Positions 1 to 10,707 of a stretch of DNA of 64,000 bases are shown piece by piece. The notes under the pieces are model-generated. The model was not told the origin of the DNA. It saw only the letters and a list, made by a program, of their open reading frames with translations, and did not search any database. The stretch comes from Pseudomonas cedrina subsp. cedrina. GTDB taxonomy: Bacteria > Pseudomonadota > Gammaproteobacteria > Pseudomonadales > Pseudomonadaceae. Where the stretch lies: the NCBI RefSeq assembly GCF_001983175.1, contig NZ_MNPW01000002.1, positions 62,001-126,000 on the forward strand, read 5' to 3'. A program made the translations under genes and the position numbers. Positions within the stretch are counted from its first letter, which is position 1; each line of letters begins with the position of its first letter.

Positions 1-676
1 GCGGCGCGCATGCGGCCAATGGCTTCACCTTGCGCCTGACCCAACTGGCCGGTGATACCGCCGCCATTGACGCGCGGCTGCAACTGATTGCACAACACGG
101 CATTCCCAACTATTTCGGCACCCAGCGCTTCGGCCACAACGGCGGCAACGTCGTCGACGCTCGGGAGTGGGCTGCGCGCAAAGCTTTGCCGGAGCAGCGC
201 AACGTACGTTCGCGGCTGCTCTCCACCGCCCGTAGCTTGCTGTTCAACAAAGTGCTGGCGGCACGCGTGGCTGATGGTTCATGGCAGCGTGCCCAGGTCG
301 GCGACCTGCTGGCCTTTACCGACAGCCGCAGTTTTTTCCCGGCGGGGGAGGCTGAGTGCAGCGACCCGCGCCTGGCAATCCTGGACCTGCACCCGACGGG
401 GCCGCAGTGGGGCGAAGGCGACTCGCCCGCCGGTGGCGCAACCTTCGAGCTGGAACAGGCGGTTGCCGCCGGTGAAGCCGACCTGCGCGATTGGCTGGTG
501 AATGCCGGCATGAGCCAGGAACGTCGCATTCTGCGACTGCCCATTGGCGGTTTGACGTGGCATTATCCCTCGCTGGACATTCTGCAATTGGAATTCGTCC
601 TGCCGGCCGGATGCTTCGCCACTGTCTTGGTGCGCGAGCTTGTTGATCTGGTGCCGGTGGGGCAGACGGACAACCC

Positions 677-689
<13 letters not shown>
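1..689 (+). CDS. truD: tRNA pseudouridine(13) synthase TruD, C-terminal part
   Basis: The reading frame is open from base 3 and is cut by the window edge, so about 228 C-terminal residues are visible and the start and N-terminal catalytic Asp lie outside. The family signature around [12 protein letters not shown], near bases 105-140, is the TruD hallmark. TruD converts U13 of some tRNAs to pseudouridine in the cytoplasm. The 3' end overlaps surE by 13 bases, as expected for the conserved truD-surE-pcm-nlpD-rpoS arrangement of gamma-proteobacteria, which implies translational coupling. Identification is secure from both the motif and the gene order. Confidence 0.95.
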
Positions 690-2103
<1,414 letters not shown>

Positions 2104-2311
2104 TCAATTTTTGCCTGCGGTGAATTCCGCTGGCGGGGATGTGTCTTACATCGGGGTCTATTGAGTCAACATCATCGGTGCGACGATTCAACACGCAGAA
2201 TGATTCGTTTCAGGCGTGTGCCCGTAAAACTCCAATGCCCAGTTATACTTGCGTCATATATCAAGCCTGATACAGGCATTCCATGTTCAGCCACCACAAA
2301 GGGAGCGGCGG

Positions 2312-3148
2312 GTGAGTCTCACAGGTCTTGCGCAGCGTATGAGTAAAACAAGCTTTCAGCGACTGGTGCTTGGCCTCGTCTTCAGTTCTGTGTTGGTAGG
2401 GTGTTCCAGCTCGCCAAGCAGCGGCGCGCGGGTAGTTGACCGCAATAATGCGGCGCCGCAACGACCGACGGTCACCACCGGGCAATATGTGGTGCGCAAG
2501 GGCGACACGCTGTTTTCCATTGCCTTCCGTTATGGGTGGGACTACAAGGCGCTCGCGGCTCGTAACAATATTCCCGTGCCCTACACGATCCATCCGGGCC
2601 AGACGATTCGCTTCGACGGACGCACCGGTTCAGCGCCCACGGCAGTTGTGACAAACACTGGATCTTCGCCATCGTCCTCAAGCAAAACCACCATCATCAC
2701 CCGCCCTGCCGGCACCGCCGCGCCGGCGCCTTCGAGCAAGCCCGCAGCCGCGCCGCTGCCACCTGCAGGGCCCGCGCCGACCGGCTGGGGATGGCCTTCA
2801 AACGGAGTGTTGATTGGAAAATTCTCTTCAAACGGTAGTTTGAATAAAGGCATTGATATCGCCGGGGATTTGGGACAGCCTGTTTTAGCTGCGTCTGATG
2901 GGACAGTGGTGTACGCCGGGAGTGGTTTACGGGGCTACGGCGAGCTGGTCATCATCAAGCACAGCGATACCTACGTCAGTGCCTACGGTCATAACCGCAG
3001 GTTGTTGGTTCGGGAGGGACAGCAAGTCAAAGTCGGGCAGACAATTGCCGAAATGGGATCAACGGGTACAGACCGGGTGAAACTGCACTTTGAGATTCGC
3101 CGTCAAGGGAAGCCTGTAGATCCGCTGCAATTTTTACCCCGTCGTTGA
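2312..3148 (+). CDS. nlpD: NlpD lipoprotein, LysM and degenerate LytM domains
   Basis: This outer-membrane lipoprotein activates periplasmic amidases at the division septum. The GTG start at 2312 is preferred because GGGAG lies just upstream at 2301-2305; it gives 278 residues and a lipobox VLVG before Cys31. Alternatives are ATG 2339 and an upstream ATG at 2249. A LysM domain (about residues 57-100) is followed by a Ser/Pro/Ala-rich linker and a C-terminal M23/LytM domain. That domain lacks catalytic metal ligands: the usual HxxxD has Asn in place of His (NKGID), and the first His of HxH is Lys (KLHFE). It is therefore a non-catalytic activator, as is known for NlpD. The main rpoS promoter of Pseudomonas usually lies inside this gene. 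Confidence 0.94.
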   Translation: MSLTGLAQRMSKTSFQRLVLGLVFSSVLVGCSSSPSSGARVVDRNNAAPQRPTVTTGQYVVRKGDTLFSIAFRYGWDYKALAARNNIPVPYTIHPGQTIRFDGRTGSAPTAVVTNTGSSPSSSSKTTIITRPAGTAAPAPSSKPAAAPLPPAGPAPTGWGWPSNGVLIGKFSSNGSLNKGIDIAGDLGQPVLAASDGTVVYAGSGLRGYGELVIIKHSDTYVSAYGHNRRLLVREGQQVKVGQTIAEMGSTGTDRVKLHFEIRRQGKPVDPLQFLPRR

Positions 3149-3162
3149 TGTTGTTGTTGCCA

Positions 3163-3191
3163 GCCTGTTCCCTCACGTAGAAGGAACAGGC
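3163..3191 (+). promoter_or_regulatory. Stem-loop in the rpoS 5' leader
   Basis: GCCTGTTCC at 3163-3171 and GGAACAGGC at 3183-3191 form a perfect 9-bp inverted repeat with an 11-base loop, 15 bases after the nlpD stop and about 65 bases before the rpoS start. There is no U-tract, so it is not a terminator. If transcription comes from within nlpD, this hairpin lies in the rpoS leader and could affect translation or stability. The regulatory role is inference. Confidence 0.5.
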
Positions 3192-3257
3192 TCCAGCGTT
3201 GCCAAGGATAAAGGCGCCGCTTGAGCTTGAGGTCGAACTCACCAAAGGACTATAACA

Positions 3258-4262
3258 ATGGCTCTCAGTAAAGAAGCGCCGGAGTTTGACATCGACGATG
3301 AGGTTCTCCTGATGGAGGCCGGTATCGATACGGAATCGATGTCGAATGAGGGACCTGCTGTACCTTCAGTTCGAACCAAATCCAAGAACTCCACCGCGTT
3401 AAAGCAACACAAATACATTGATTACACGCGGGCGCTCGATGCGACCCAGTTGTATCTCAATGAAATCGGTTTTTCCCCTCTGCTGACCCCCGAAGAAGAA
3501 GTCCATTTTGCGCGCTTGTCGCAAAAGGGTGATCCGGCTGGGCGCAAGCGCATGATTGAAAGCAACCTGCGCCTGGTGGTGAAAATCGCCCGACGCTATG
3601 TCAATCGTGGATTGTCCCTGTTGGACTTGATCGAGGAAGGCAACCTGGGCCTGATCCGGGCCGTGGAGAAGTTCGACCCCGAGCGGGGTTTCCGCTTCTC
3701 GACCTATGCCACCTGGTGGATTCGCCAGACCATCGAACGGGCGATCATGAATCAGACCCGCACGATCCGGTTGCCGATCCATGTGGTCAAGGAGCTCAAC
3801 GTCTACCTGCGGGCGGCGCGTGAGCTTACCCAGAAACTCGACCATGAACCTTCCCCTGAAGAAATCGCCAACCTGCTGGAAAAACCGGTAGCGGAGGTCA
3901 AGCGCATGCTGGGCCTTAACGAGCGTGTGTCTTCAGTTGACGTCTCGCTGGGTCCGGATTCGGATAAAACCCTGCTGGACACCCTGACCGATGATCGTCC
4001 GACGGATCCTTGCGAGCTGTTGCAGGACGATGATCTTTCCCAAAGTATTGATCAGTGGCTGTCGGAGCTCACGGACAAGCAGCGTGAGGTGGTGATTCGC
4101 CGCTTCGGCCTGCGCGGCCATGAGAGCAGCACCCTGGAAGATGTAGGCCTGGAGATCGGCCTGACCCGGGAGCGGGTGCGGCAGATCCAGGTGGAAGGGC
4201 TCAAGCGCTTGCGTGAGATCCTGGAGAAGAATGGCTTGTCGAGTGAGTCGTTGTTTCAATAA
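3258..4262 (+). CDS. rpoS: RNA polymerase sigma factor RpoS (sigma-38)
   Basis: The 334-residue stationary-phase sigma factor directs RNA polymerase to general stress promoters. Region 1.2 ([16 protein letters not shown]) is followed by region 2 with [10 protein letters not shown], the core-binding [18 protein letters not shown] and the -10-recognising [17 protein letters not shown]. Regions 3 and 4 end in the helix-turn-helix [19 protein letters not shown]. The ATG at 3258 has AAAGGA ten bases upstream. The gene follows nlpD, as is usual. Downstream, the rsmZ-fdxA region commonly found in Pseudomonas is absent; a REPIN and a cold-shock gene follow instead. Confidence 0.98.
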   Translation: MALSKEAPEFDIDDEVLLMEAGIDTESMSNEGPAVPSVRTKSKNSTALKQHKYIDYTRALDATQLYLNEIGFSPLLTPEEEVHFARLSQKGDPAGRKRMIESNLRLVVKIARRYVNRGLSLLDLIEEGNLGLIRAVEKFDPERGFRFSTYATWWIRQTIERAIMNQTRTIRLPIHVVKELNVYLRAARELTQKLDHEPSPEEIANLLEKPVAEVKRMLGLNERVSSVDVSLGPDSDKTLLDTLTDDRPTDPCELLQDDDLSQSIDQWLSELTDKQREVVIRRFGLRGHESSTLEDVGLEIGLTRERVRQIQVEGLKRLREILEKNGLSSESLFQ

Positions 4263-4295
4263 CGCCGCACCATGAAATGTGGGAGCTGGGCTTGT

Positions 4296-4380
4296 GTGGG
4301 AGCTGGCTTGCCTGCGATAGCATCACCGCGGTGTAACTGATACACCGAGGCGTCAGCATCGCAGGCAAGCCAGCTCCCAC
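4296..4380. repeat. REPIN (paired REP palindromes)
   Basis: GTGGGAGCTGGCTTGCC at the left end and its reverse complement at the right end flank about 35 variable bases. This is the typical P. fluorescens REPIN architecture. A truncated extra copy (GTGGGAGCTGGGCTTGTG) lies immediately to the left at 4279-4296. These elements are thought to be mobilised in trans by RayT-type transposases; none is encoded in this window. Confidence 0.9.
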
Positions 4381-4444
4381 ATAAAGCGCTTTTCCACTTT
4401 TTTTGTGCCGGGCATTTACAGTGGTTGACACCAAATCCCAGGCA

Positions 4445-4478
4445 TAAAAAAACCCCGCTTTTGAGGGCGGGGTCTTTT
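4445..4478 (-). terminator. Terminator of the cold-shock gene
   Basis: Read on the minus strand, GACCCCGCCC, a short loop, then GCGGGG and a run of T form a strong intrinsic terminator about 20 bases after the cold-shock gene stop codon. The plus strand also carries TTTTC after the stem, so it may work in both directions and protect against read-through from rpoS. Confidence 0.85.
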
Positions 4479-4496
4479 CGACTAAGTCAGTACAAG

Positions 4497-4706
4497 TTAG
4501 ATAACTTGAACTTCTTCAGCTTGCATGCCTTTCTGACCGCGGGTAGCGATGAAAGAAACCTGTTGGCCTTCTTTCAGGCTTTTGAAGCCGTCGGATTGGA
4601 TAGCTTTGAAGTGAACGAACAGGTCGTCACCGGATTGTGGAGTGATGAAGCCGAAGCCTTTTTCATCGTTGAACCACTTAACGGTACCAGTTTGGCGATT
4701 AGACAT
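4497..4706 (-). CDS. capB: Cold-shock domain protein (CapB/CspA family)
   Basis: This 69-residue single cold-shock domain protein binds single-stranded nucleic acid as an RNA chaperone. The N-terminal TGTVKWFN is followed by RNP1 (KGFGFITP) and RNP2 (DLFVHF). The length and the ending QAEEVQVI match Pseudomonas cold acclimation proteins; the CapB symbol is the best guess among several paralogues. AAGGAG lies 7 bases before the ATG. The 5' leader is long and A/T-rich (4707 to about 4830), as is usual for thermoregulated csp messages. A palindrome GTGACGTCAC lies at 4851-4860, upstream of that leader. Confidence 0.93.
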   Translation of the reverse strand: MSNRQTGTVKWFNDEKGFGFITPQSGDDLFVHFKAIQSDGFKSLKEGQQVSFIATRGQKGMQAEEVQVI

Positions 4707-4850
4707 GGTGTAACTCCTTGAACAAAGTTAACTGCGACTCAGGAAAAGCCCTGGCCGAGACTGAGTGCAAAGAGCAGGAAAAATTCTTGGAGATGGTTGG
4801 ATCGAAATTCAACATATCGTGTAGAGATTCTCAGTGACACAAGCAACACA

Positions 4851-4860
4851 GTGACGTCAC
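4851..4860. promoter_or_regulatory. GTGACGTCAC palindrome upstream of the cold-shock gene
   Basis: This perfect 10-bp palindrome lies about 145 bases upstream of the cold-shock start codon, in the gene-free 4707-5222 interval. A related half-site, CAGTGACA, occurs at 4832-4839. It could be an operator for the cold-shock promoter, but no protein can be named from the sequence alone. Confidence 0.3.
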
Positions 4861-4963
4861 CTTAACCGTTTTTACCGGACGTGCCAATGGTATTTCCGAA
4901 GGTTTCTCTATTTTCGTGACTGGCGGTGGTGTTTGCGCACACCGTTCGCAGCGACGCGAGCCT

Positions 4964-5096
4964 TGTAGTGAGCGGGCTTGCCCCGCGCTGGGTGGCGAAG
5001 CCGCCCCAATCAAGACACCGCCGATCTCCAGATAGAATCAATCGCCTGGACTGGGGCGGCTTCGCCGCCCAGCGCGGGGCAAGCCCGCTCACTACA
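4964..5096. repeat. Long palindromic repeat, TGTAGTGAGCGGG family
   Basis: The left arm begins TGTAGTGAGCGGGCTTGCCC and the right arm is its complement ending CACTACA. The inverted repeat continues inward through GGGTGGCGAAGCCGCCCCA and its mate, leaving a centre of about 40 bases. The element is about 133 bp and would fold into one very long hairpin. A second copy at 60442-60575 (about 134 bp) differs at scattered, often compensatory, positions. The arms resemble a REP core fused to a second palindrome. Confidence 0.85.
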
Positions 5097-5222
5097 GGGT
5101 TCTTGCGCCCTATGGCAGAGTGCACGTTCATCAAGAAAAGGCCCAGGGCCTTTGAACCCCAACGCCTGCCCCGGTAAGATGCCCCACAGAATTTTTCCAC
5201 CTCGCTATTCAGGACACACGCC

Positions 5223-5789
5223 ATGAGCATCAAATCGGACAAGTGGATTCGCCGCATGGCGCAAGAGCACGGCATGATCGAACCGTTCGTCGAGCGCCAG
5301 GTTCGTGGCCAAAGCGATGCCCCGGTGATTTCCTACGGCGTTTCCAGCTACGGTTACGACGTGCGCTGCGCCGATGAATTCAAGGTGTTCACCAACATCA
5401 ATTCGGCGATCGTCGATCCGAAGAACTTCGACGAAAAGAGCTTCGTCGACGTCAAGAGCGACGTGTGCATCATCCCGCCAAACTCCTTCGCCCTGGCGCG
5501 TACTGTGGAGTTCTTCCGTATTCCCCGCGACGTGCTGACCATCTGCCTGGGTAAGAGCACCTACGCGCGTTGCGGCATTATCGTCAACGTGACACCACTC
5601 GAGCCTGAGTGGGAAGGCCACGTGACCCTGGAGTTCTCCAATACCACCACGCTGCCGGCGAAAATCTATGCCAACGAAGGCGTGGCGCAGATGCTGTTCC
5701 TGCAGTCCGACGAGGCCTGCGAAGTGTCCTACAAAGACCGCGCAGGCAAGTATCAGGGCCAGCGCGGCGTCACCCTCCCACGCGCTTGA
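5223..5789 (+). CDS. dcd: dCTP deaminase
   Basis: This 188-residue trimeric enzyme deaminates dCTP to dUTP, supplying the dTMP pathway. Recognisable motifs are [10 protein letters not shown] at the N-terminus, [13 protein letters not shown], the active-site segment [10 protein letters not shown] and [17 protein letters not shown], which contains the catalytic glutamate. The length equals that of the E. coli enzyme. The promoter must lie between the palindromic repeat and the start codon. Confidence 0.97.
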   Translation: MSIKSDKWIRRMAQEHGMIEPFVERQVRGQSDAPVISYGVSSYGYDVRCADEFKVFTNINSAIVDPKNFDEKSFVDVKSDVCIIPPNSFALARTVEFFRIPRDVLTICLGKSTYARCGIIVNVTPLEPEWEGHVTLEFSNTTTLPAKIYANEGVAQMLFLQSDEACEVSYKDRAGKYQGQRGVTLPRA

Positions 5790-5852
5790 TCGAAAGGTCT
5801 TACGTAGTAAGGGAATTAGTCTGCATAAATCGACTCTATCTAGGTGTACTGC

Positions 5853-5877
5853 CTCGGCGCGTGTAAAACGCGCCGAG
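5853..5877. promoter_or_regulatory. Perfect hairpin between dcd and a small ORF
   Basis: CTCGGCGCG and CGCGCCGAG form a 9-bp stem with a 7-base A/T-rich loop, 64 bases after the dcd stop codon and 20 bases before the next start. There is no T-run, so it is a weak terminator at best. It may instead be a leader structure of the downstream small gene. Confidence 0.5.
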
Positions 5878-5897
5878 CCACGCTTGAGGAGTACCCT

Positions 5898-6095
5898 ATG
5901 AAGATCAACCCGCGAATCAGCGCTGAACTCGCCCGGCTTGAACCCAACCAGATCGGCGTTCTGGCCTGGTCCCTGATGGCCGACCCTGCTTATGCAGGCG
6001 GCATCCCCGGCCAACCCGAGCCGGATTACCCGCAGCCCGCCGAACCCGGTGAGCCGACCCTGCCGGATGAGCCGCCACCCGCACCTGTCGCCTGA
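5898..6095 (+). CDS. Small proline-rich hypothetical protein
   Basis: I do not recognise a named family. The 65-residue product begins MKINPRISAELARLEP and has a Pro/Glu-rich C-terminal half with PxxP-like spacing (QPEPDYPQPAEPGEPTLPDE). It has no signal peptide or membrane segment. GAGGAG lies 7 bases before the ATG, a good ribosome-binding site. A hairpin lies upstream, and the stop codon is only 3 bases from the convergent pdeM stop. The ribosome site and ordinary codon use suggest a real gene. The disordered C-terminus suggests a protein-interaction role, but this is speculation. Confidence 0.7.
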   Translation: MKINPRISAELARLEPNQIGVLAWSLMADPAYAGGIPGQPEPDYPQPAEPGEPTLPDEPPPAPVA

Positions 6096-6098
6096 TAG

Positions 6099-6749
6099 TC
6101 AGCCCAGTGGCCAGACTTCACGGTCGCCGATCACGAATATTCGGCGATCATTGTCCTGTTCGACTGCAAAGCCACCGGTAAACGCACCAAACGCCGGCAG
6201 CAGGCTGATCCGCGGCCCGATCTGAAAGCATGACAAGCGCAGGCTTTGCCGGCCCTTGCCGCGCAAGCGATACACCGGATGCACATGCCCTGCCAACACG
6301 TGGTGGCTGGGATGTGCGTCCGGTTCGTGCTGCAGGGCGAAAGGGCCCATCAGCAGCGGCTCCGGGACGACCTCAACCCCCAAGTCGACCGGTGGGTCAC
6401 CTGCGCGCTTGTCGTGATTACCGCGAATCAAGGTCATGCGCAGGCCCGGATTCAGCGCTCGCCAAGTCCTCAGCGCGCTGAGCGTGCCGCTGGCGTGTGA
6501 GCCGGGGCCGTGCAGGAAGTCGCCAAGAAAGATCACTTGGGCGCATGGATACGCCGATAGCACGCGGTCCAGGCGTTGCAGGTTCTCGGTGGTCGTCCCC
6601 TGTGGCACCGGTTGCCCGAGGCTGCGGTACGCCGAAGCCTTGCCGAAATGCGCGTCGGCAATCAACAGGCACTGGCGTGCCGGCCAATACACCGCCTTGT
6701 CCGCCAGCAACCAGAGTTCCTCTCCCTCAAGTATTACCGAGCAAACCAT
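6099..6749 (-). CDS. pdeM: Ligase-associated metallophosphoesterase PdeM
   Basis: This 216-residue binuclear metallophosphoesterase is the MPE component of the Exo-Lig-Lhr-MPE DNA repair cluster; the P. putida homologue is a Mn-dependent DNA endonuclease. All metal-binding motifs are present: DAHFGK (DxH), GDFLHG, GNHDKR and GHVHPV. The start codon overlaps the helicase stop codon by one base (TGATG), so the two are co-translated. The ligase and exonuclease partners are not adjacent but lie about 9 kb away on the same strand (18474-21109). Confidence 0.92.
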   Translation of the reverse strand: MVCSVILEGEELWLLADKAVYWPARQCLLIADAHFGKASAYRSLGQPVPQGTTTENLQRLDRVLSAYPCAQVIFLGDFLHGPGSHASGTLSALRTWRALNPGLRMTLIRGNHDKRAGDPPVDLGVEVVPEPLLMGPFALQHEPDAHPSHHVLAGHVHPVYRLRGKGRQSLRLSCFQIGPRISLLPAFGAFTGGFAVEQDNDRRIFVIGDREVWPLG

Positions 6750-9229
6750 CAGCGCTTCCCGTTATCCGCGACTTTTTCCAGGTCTTTGACCATCCGCGCG
6801 ATGCGCTCCGAAAGTTTTTCCGAACTCATGCTTTCGCGCATGCGCTCAACCAGCAGCGGAAAGGCCAGGGGCGTAGGCCGTTCGATGAGATGCAGGTCCA
6901 GTTCCAGCGCCGATAGCGTGCGCAATGTCTCTTCCAACCGACGAATATCCAGTTCGTCACGCAGGACTTCTTCCCCGGCCTGGGTCAGCAGCAGGTTCTG
7001 TGGGTCATACTGCTTGAACACCTCAAAGAACAACCCGCTGGACGCTTGCACCTGGCGCGTACTTTTAGGCGCTCCCGGATAACCGGCAAACACCAGCCCG
7101 GCGATACGCGCGATTTCGCGGAAGCGGCGCAGGGCCAACTCCCCGGCATTCAGGCTGGCGGCGACATCCTCCAACAGATTCTCGGGACTCAACAGTGCCT
7201 GGTTCAGCAGTACTGGCCAGTTCACTTCAGTGGCGCTCAGCAATTCCAGTCCGTAGTCATTCACCGCAATCGAGAAGGTCACCGGCTGTGCCTGGCTCAC
7301 GCGCCACGCCAACAGACTCGCCAGCCCCAGGTGCACCTGGCGCCCGGCAAAGGGGTAGAGGAACAGGTGCCAGCCCTCGCGTGACTTCAGCGCCTCGGCC
7401 AGCAAATGCCCGCGTGTCGGCAGGCCGGACCAGCGCAACTGCGTCTGCAGCAACGGGTAAACCGCCTGCATTTCCGGCCCTTCATAGCGCCCCTGCGCCG
7501 CCGCATCAAAGCGCTCCACCACGGCTTGAGCCAGTTCATTGGAAAGCGGCATGCGCCCGCCATTCCAGCGCGGCACGGCGGCTTTTTTCGCGGTGCTGCG
7601 CCGCACATAAGCGGTCATGTTTTCCACGCGCACCAATTCCAGCAAGCGGCCGGCGAACAGGAATCCGTCCCCCGGCTTGAGCCGAGCGATAAAACCTTCC
7701 TCGACACTGCCAAGGTTTTTGCCGCCACCGCCTTTGCTCCAGAATTTGAGCTGGATACTGGCATCACTGACGATGGTGCCCACGCTCATGCGATGCCGGC
7801 GTGCCAGCCTCGCATCCGGAACCCGCCAGATACCGTGCTCGTCCGGTTCCACGCGACGGTAATCCGGGTAGGCGGTCAGCGACAGGCCACCATGGCGTAC
7901 AAACCCCAGGGCCCAGGCCCAGTCGGCGTCGTTGAGGCCCTGATAGGCCCACGCGCCGCGTACTTCCTGCAACAATGCATCCGGCGTAAACCCGCCACCC
8001 AGCGCCATGCTCACCAGATGTTGTACGAGTACATCCAATGGCTTGTAGGGTGATTCGCGGGCTTCGATGCGTCGCTGCGCAATCGCATCCTGGGCCGCGG
8101 CGGCTTCAACCAGTTCCAGGCTATGGGTTGGCACCAGCGTCACCCGTGAAGGTCGTCCCGGCGCATGCCCCGAGCGCCCCGCACGCTGCATCAGGCGCGC
8201 CACGCCTTTGGCCGAGCCGATCTGCAGCACCCGCTCGACCGGCAGGAAATCCACCCCCAGGTCCAGGCTTGACGTGCACACCACCGCCTTGAGCTGACCG
8301 TCCTTGAGCGCTCGTTCCACCCAGTCACGGGTTTCCCGCGACAGAGAACCGTGGTGCAGCGCGATCACCCCGGCCCAATCGGCACGGGCCTCGAGCAACG
8401 CCTGATACCAGATCTCGGATTGCGCCCGCGTATTGGTAAACACCAGGCAACTGCTGCTGGCGTCCACCTCGGCCACCACTTGCGGCAGCATCTTCAAACC
8501 GATATGCCCGGCCCAGGGAAAGCGCTCGGTGACGGGTGGCAGCAGCGTGTCGATGAGCAACTGTTTGGCGGTTTGCCCCTGCACATTGATCCCCTCACCC
8601 TGTGGGACCAAGACCTCCAACGCGTGAGCCTGATTACCCAAGGTCGCCGAGATACCCCAGACGATCAACCCGGGATGCCAGCGCCGCAACCGTGCCAACG
8701 CCAGTTGCAGTTGCACGCCACGTTTATTGCCGATCAGTTCGTGCCACTCATCCACGATTACCATGCGCAGGTGGCCCAGGCTGGCTTCGCTGTCAGCGCG
8801 CGCGAGCATCAGCGTCAGGCTTTCGGGCGTGGTGACCAGGGCGGTGGGCTGGCGGCGGGTCTGCCGTGCGCGTTCGCTGCTGCTGGTATCGCCGGTGCGC
8901 AGGCCGACGCTCCAGGGAATCTGCAACGCTTCAAGCGGCGCCTGGAGCGCGCGCGCGGTGTCGGCGGCGAGGGCGCGCATGGGGGTGATCCACAGCACGG
9001 TCAGCGGTTCAGCGGGCGGTTTGCGTTTACCGGTAACGGGCGCTCGACTGATGGCGAAACGATTGAGCGCGGCAAACCACAGTGCGTAGGTCTTGCCGGC
9101 GCCAGTGCTCGCATGCAGCAACCCGGAGCGGCCCGATTTGACCGCCGCCCATACCTCCTTTTGAAAGGTAAACGGCTTCCAGCCCTTGGCGGCAAACCAT
9201 GTCTTGGCGAAATTGCGGGAAGTTGCCAT
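6749..9229 (-). CDS. Ligase-associated DEXH-box DNA helicase (Lhr family)
   Basis: This 826-residue superfamily-2 helicase is the Lhr component of the ligase-associated DNA damage response cluster. Visible motifs are the Q-like FTFQKEVW, Walker [11 protein letters not shown], motif Ia TPMRALA, motif II VDEWHEL, motif III SATLGN, motif [11 protein letters not shown] and motif [12 protein letters not shown]-terminal Lhr-specific region follows. The length is that of the short Lhr forms. It begins 65 bases after the ArnT-like gene. In relatives its upstream neighbour is the DNA ligase gene; here a 9-kb block intervenes. Confidence 0.93.
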   Translation of the reverse strand: MATSRNFAKTWFAAKGWKPFTFQKEVWAAVKSGRSGLLHASTGAGKTYALWFAALNRFAISRAPVTGKRKPPAEPLTVLWITPMRALAADTARALQAPLEALQIPWSVGLRTGDTSSSERARQTRRQPTALVTTPESLTLMLARADSEASLGHLRMVIVDEWHELIGNKRGVQLQLALARLRRWHPGLIVWGISATLGNQAHALEVLVPQGEGINVQGQTAKQLLIDTLLPPVTERFPWAGHIGLKMLPQVVAEVDASSSCLVFTNTRAQSEIWYQALLEARADWAGVIALHHGSLSRETRDWVERALKDGQLKAVVCTSSLDLGVDFLPVERVLQIGSAKGVARLMQRAGRSGHAPGRPSRVTLVPTHSLELVEAAAAQDAIAQRRIEARESPYKPLDVLVQHLVSMALGGGFTPDALLQEVRGAWAYQGLNDADWAWALGFVRHGGLSLTAYPDYRRVEPDEHGIWRVPDARLARRHRMSVGTIVSDASIQLKFWSKGGGGKNLGSVEEGFIARLKPGDGFLFAGRLLELVRVENMTAYVRRSTAKKAAVPRWNGGRMPLSNELAQAVVERFDAAAQGRYEGPEMQAVYPLLQTQLRWSGLPTRGHLLAEALKSREGWHLFLYPFAGRQVHLGLASLLAWRVSQAQPVTFSIAVNDYGLELLSATEVNWPVLLNQALLSPENLLEDVAASLNAGELALRRFREIARIAGLVFAGYPGAPKSTRQVQASSGLFFEVFKQYDPQNLLLTQAGEEVLRDELDIRRLEETLRTLSALELDLHLIERPTPLAFPLLVERMRESMSSEKLSERIARMVKDLEKVADNGKR

Positions 9230-9294
9230 ACAGCAGCTGATGCTCAGGAGGGCCTATCACACAGACCCTCCGGGCACGCCAAAGGTTTAACCCA

Positions 9295-10707
9295 TCAGGG
9301 TGGCCCGACGCGGCAATAGTACATTTCGCTGGCATTGGCCTGGCCTACCAGGTCGCAACTGGCGTAGGCCGGCAGGGCCAGCGGTTGATCACCCAGGCGG
9401 TGGACCAGATAAAAGTTCTCCGAACGTGGCAGCTGCCTGGTGTGGCGTGCCCAGCCGCTGCTGTAGAACTGCGCCGAGAAGGAGCGCGAGCCTGGATAGA
9501 TCAAATCGCCAGGCGCCGCCGCCTGTTGTGCCTTCCACAGCGCAACCATGGTTTTTTGGTTTTGCGGGCGATCATCGACTTTGCCGCTGAAGAGCATGGC
9601 GCAGCCCGCCACGGGAAGTGCCAGTGCCACGGCGGTGATAAGCGCGGTGCGCACCTTGCGCCAGACCACATCGGCCAGCAACAGCGCCCAGGCCGGCAGC
9701 GCGGGCAGCACATAGGTCCAGAGGATGTTGGTGGACATGGTAAAGAACAGCGGCGTCGAAACCGCCCATGCCAGCACGAAGAGCACATATTCACGCTGGC
9801 CCTGCAGCGAGGCGCGCCACTTCACCAGCAACGGCAAGAAAAACGCCCAGGGTAAAAGCCCACCCAGCAGGTGCACCCAGATCATCGCCAAGGGTTCGGC
9901 ATGTGCGCTGCCGTAAAGGTCACCCTGCCAATTGCTGATGACATAGCGACTGAAATGTTCGCCGACGATGAAGTAGTGCAGGAACCCCGGGGTCTTCTGT
10001 TCCGCCAACCCATACCAAGGCAAGGCCACGGCGCTCATCAAGGCGATGCCAGGCAGCCAAGGCAAGCTGAGTAACCGTCGCCAGTGGCCAGTGAGCGCCA
10101 GCCACAGGGCGGTCGGCAACGCAATCAACACCAGTGCCAGGGGGCCTTTGGCGAGCAGGCCCAGTCCCAATCCGAAAAAACCGAGCAGCGCCCAGCCTCG
10201 ATCCGCGTGCGCCAACCCACGCCACAGGCCAAGGTGTGCCAGCAGAAGGGCGAACGCCAGCGCGCTGTCGGTCAGGACCGCGCCGCTTGCAAAGAAGCCC
10301 AGGGAGCATGTCGAATAGATAACGGCAGCGGTCAAGCCGACCTGCAGGCTGCGTTCGCGGGCGGCGAGATGCACGATGAGCAAGCAGCTCGCGACATGCA
10401 GCAGCCAGGACGAGAAACGGCTGGCGAATTCGTTGATGCCCAATACCTTCATGCTCAACGCCTGTAGCCAGAATGACAGCGGGGGTTTGCCCCAGAACGG
10501 TACGTCATGGTCGAACATCGGCGTGATCCAGTCATTGGACACCAGCATCTTGCGGGCGATTTCCGCGTAGCGGGCTTCCGATGTGTCCATGATCGGATAC
10601 AGGCCGAGCGTACCCAGGCGCACCAGCAGCACAGTCAACAGGATCGCCCAGAGCAAACGTATGGACGCGCGAGGGTTCATGCCGGCGGCCTTTATGGGTG
10701 GATTCAT
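9295..10707 (-). CDS. ArnT-like membrane glycosyltransferase (GT39/GT83 type)
   Basis: This 470-residue integral membrane enzyme has about ten hydrophobic segments. The first periplasmic loop carries the signature MDTSEARYAEIARKM followed by WGKPPLSFW, as in ArnT and related polyprenyl-phosphate-sugar transferases. Such enzymes move a sugar from undecaprenyl phosphate to lipid A, LPS or protein on the periplasmic side. The ATG overlaps the stop of the upstream GtrB-like gene (ATGA), and the GtrA-like gene precedes that, giving a synthase-flippase-transferase operon. ArnT identity itself is not claimed because the full arn operon is absent. The sugar and acceptor are unknown. Confidence 0.85.
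   Translation of the reverse strand: MNPPIKAAGMNPRASIRLLWAILLTVLLVRLGTLGLYPIMDTSEARYAEIARKMLVSNDWITPMFDHDVPFWGKPPLSFWLQALSMKVLGINEFASRFSSWLLHVASCLLIVHLAARERSLQVGLTAAVIYSTCSLGFFASGAVLTDSALAFALLLAHLGLWRGLAHADRGWALLGFFGLGLGLLAKGPLALVLIALPTALWLALTGHWRRLLSLPWLPGIALMSAVALPWYGLAEQKTPGFLHYFIVGEHFSRYVISNWQGDLYGSAHAEPLAMIWVHLLGGLLPWAFFLPLLVKWRASLQGQREYVLFVLAWAVSTPLFFTMSTNILWTYVLPALPAWALLLADVVWRKVRTALITAVALALPVAGCAMLFSGKVDDRPQNQKTMVALWKAQQAAAPGDLIYPGSRSFSAQFYSSGWARHTRQLPRSENFYLVHRLGDQPLALPAYASCDLVGQANASEMYYCRVGPP

Noticed and set aside
2249..2338. Upstream ATG at 2249 as nlpD start
   Set aside because: No ribosome site, and it would put 21 non-hydrophobic residues before the lipoprotein signal; GTG 2312 has GGGAG correctly placed.
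4262..4496. Search for rsmZ (GGA-rich regulatory RNA) downstream of rpoS
   Set aside because: No multiple exposed GGA loops or typical RsmZ sequence; the interval is REP and terminator.
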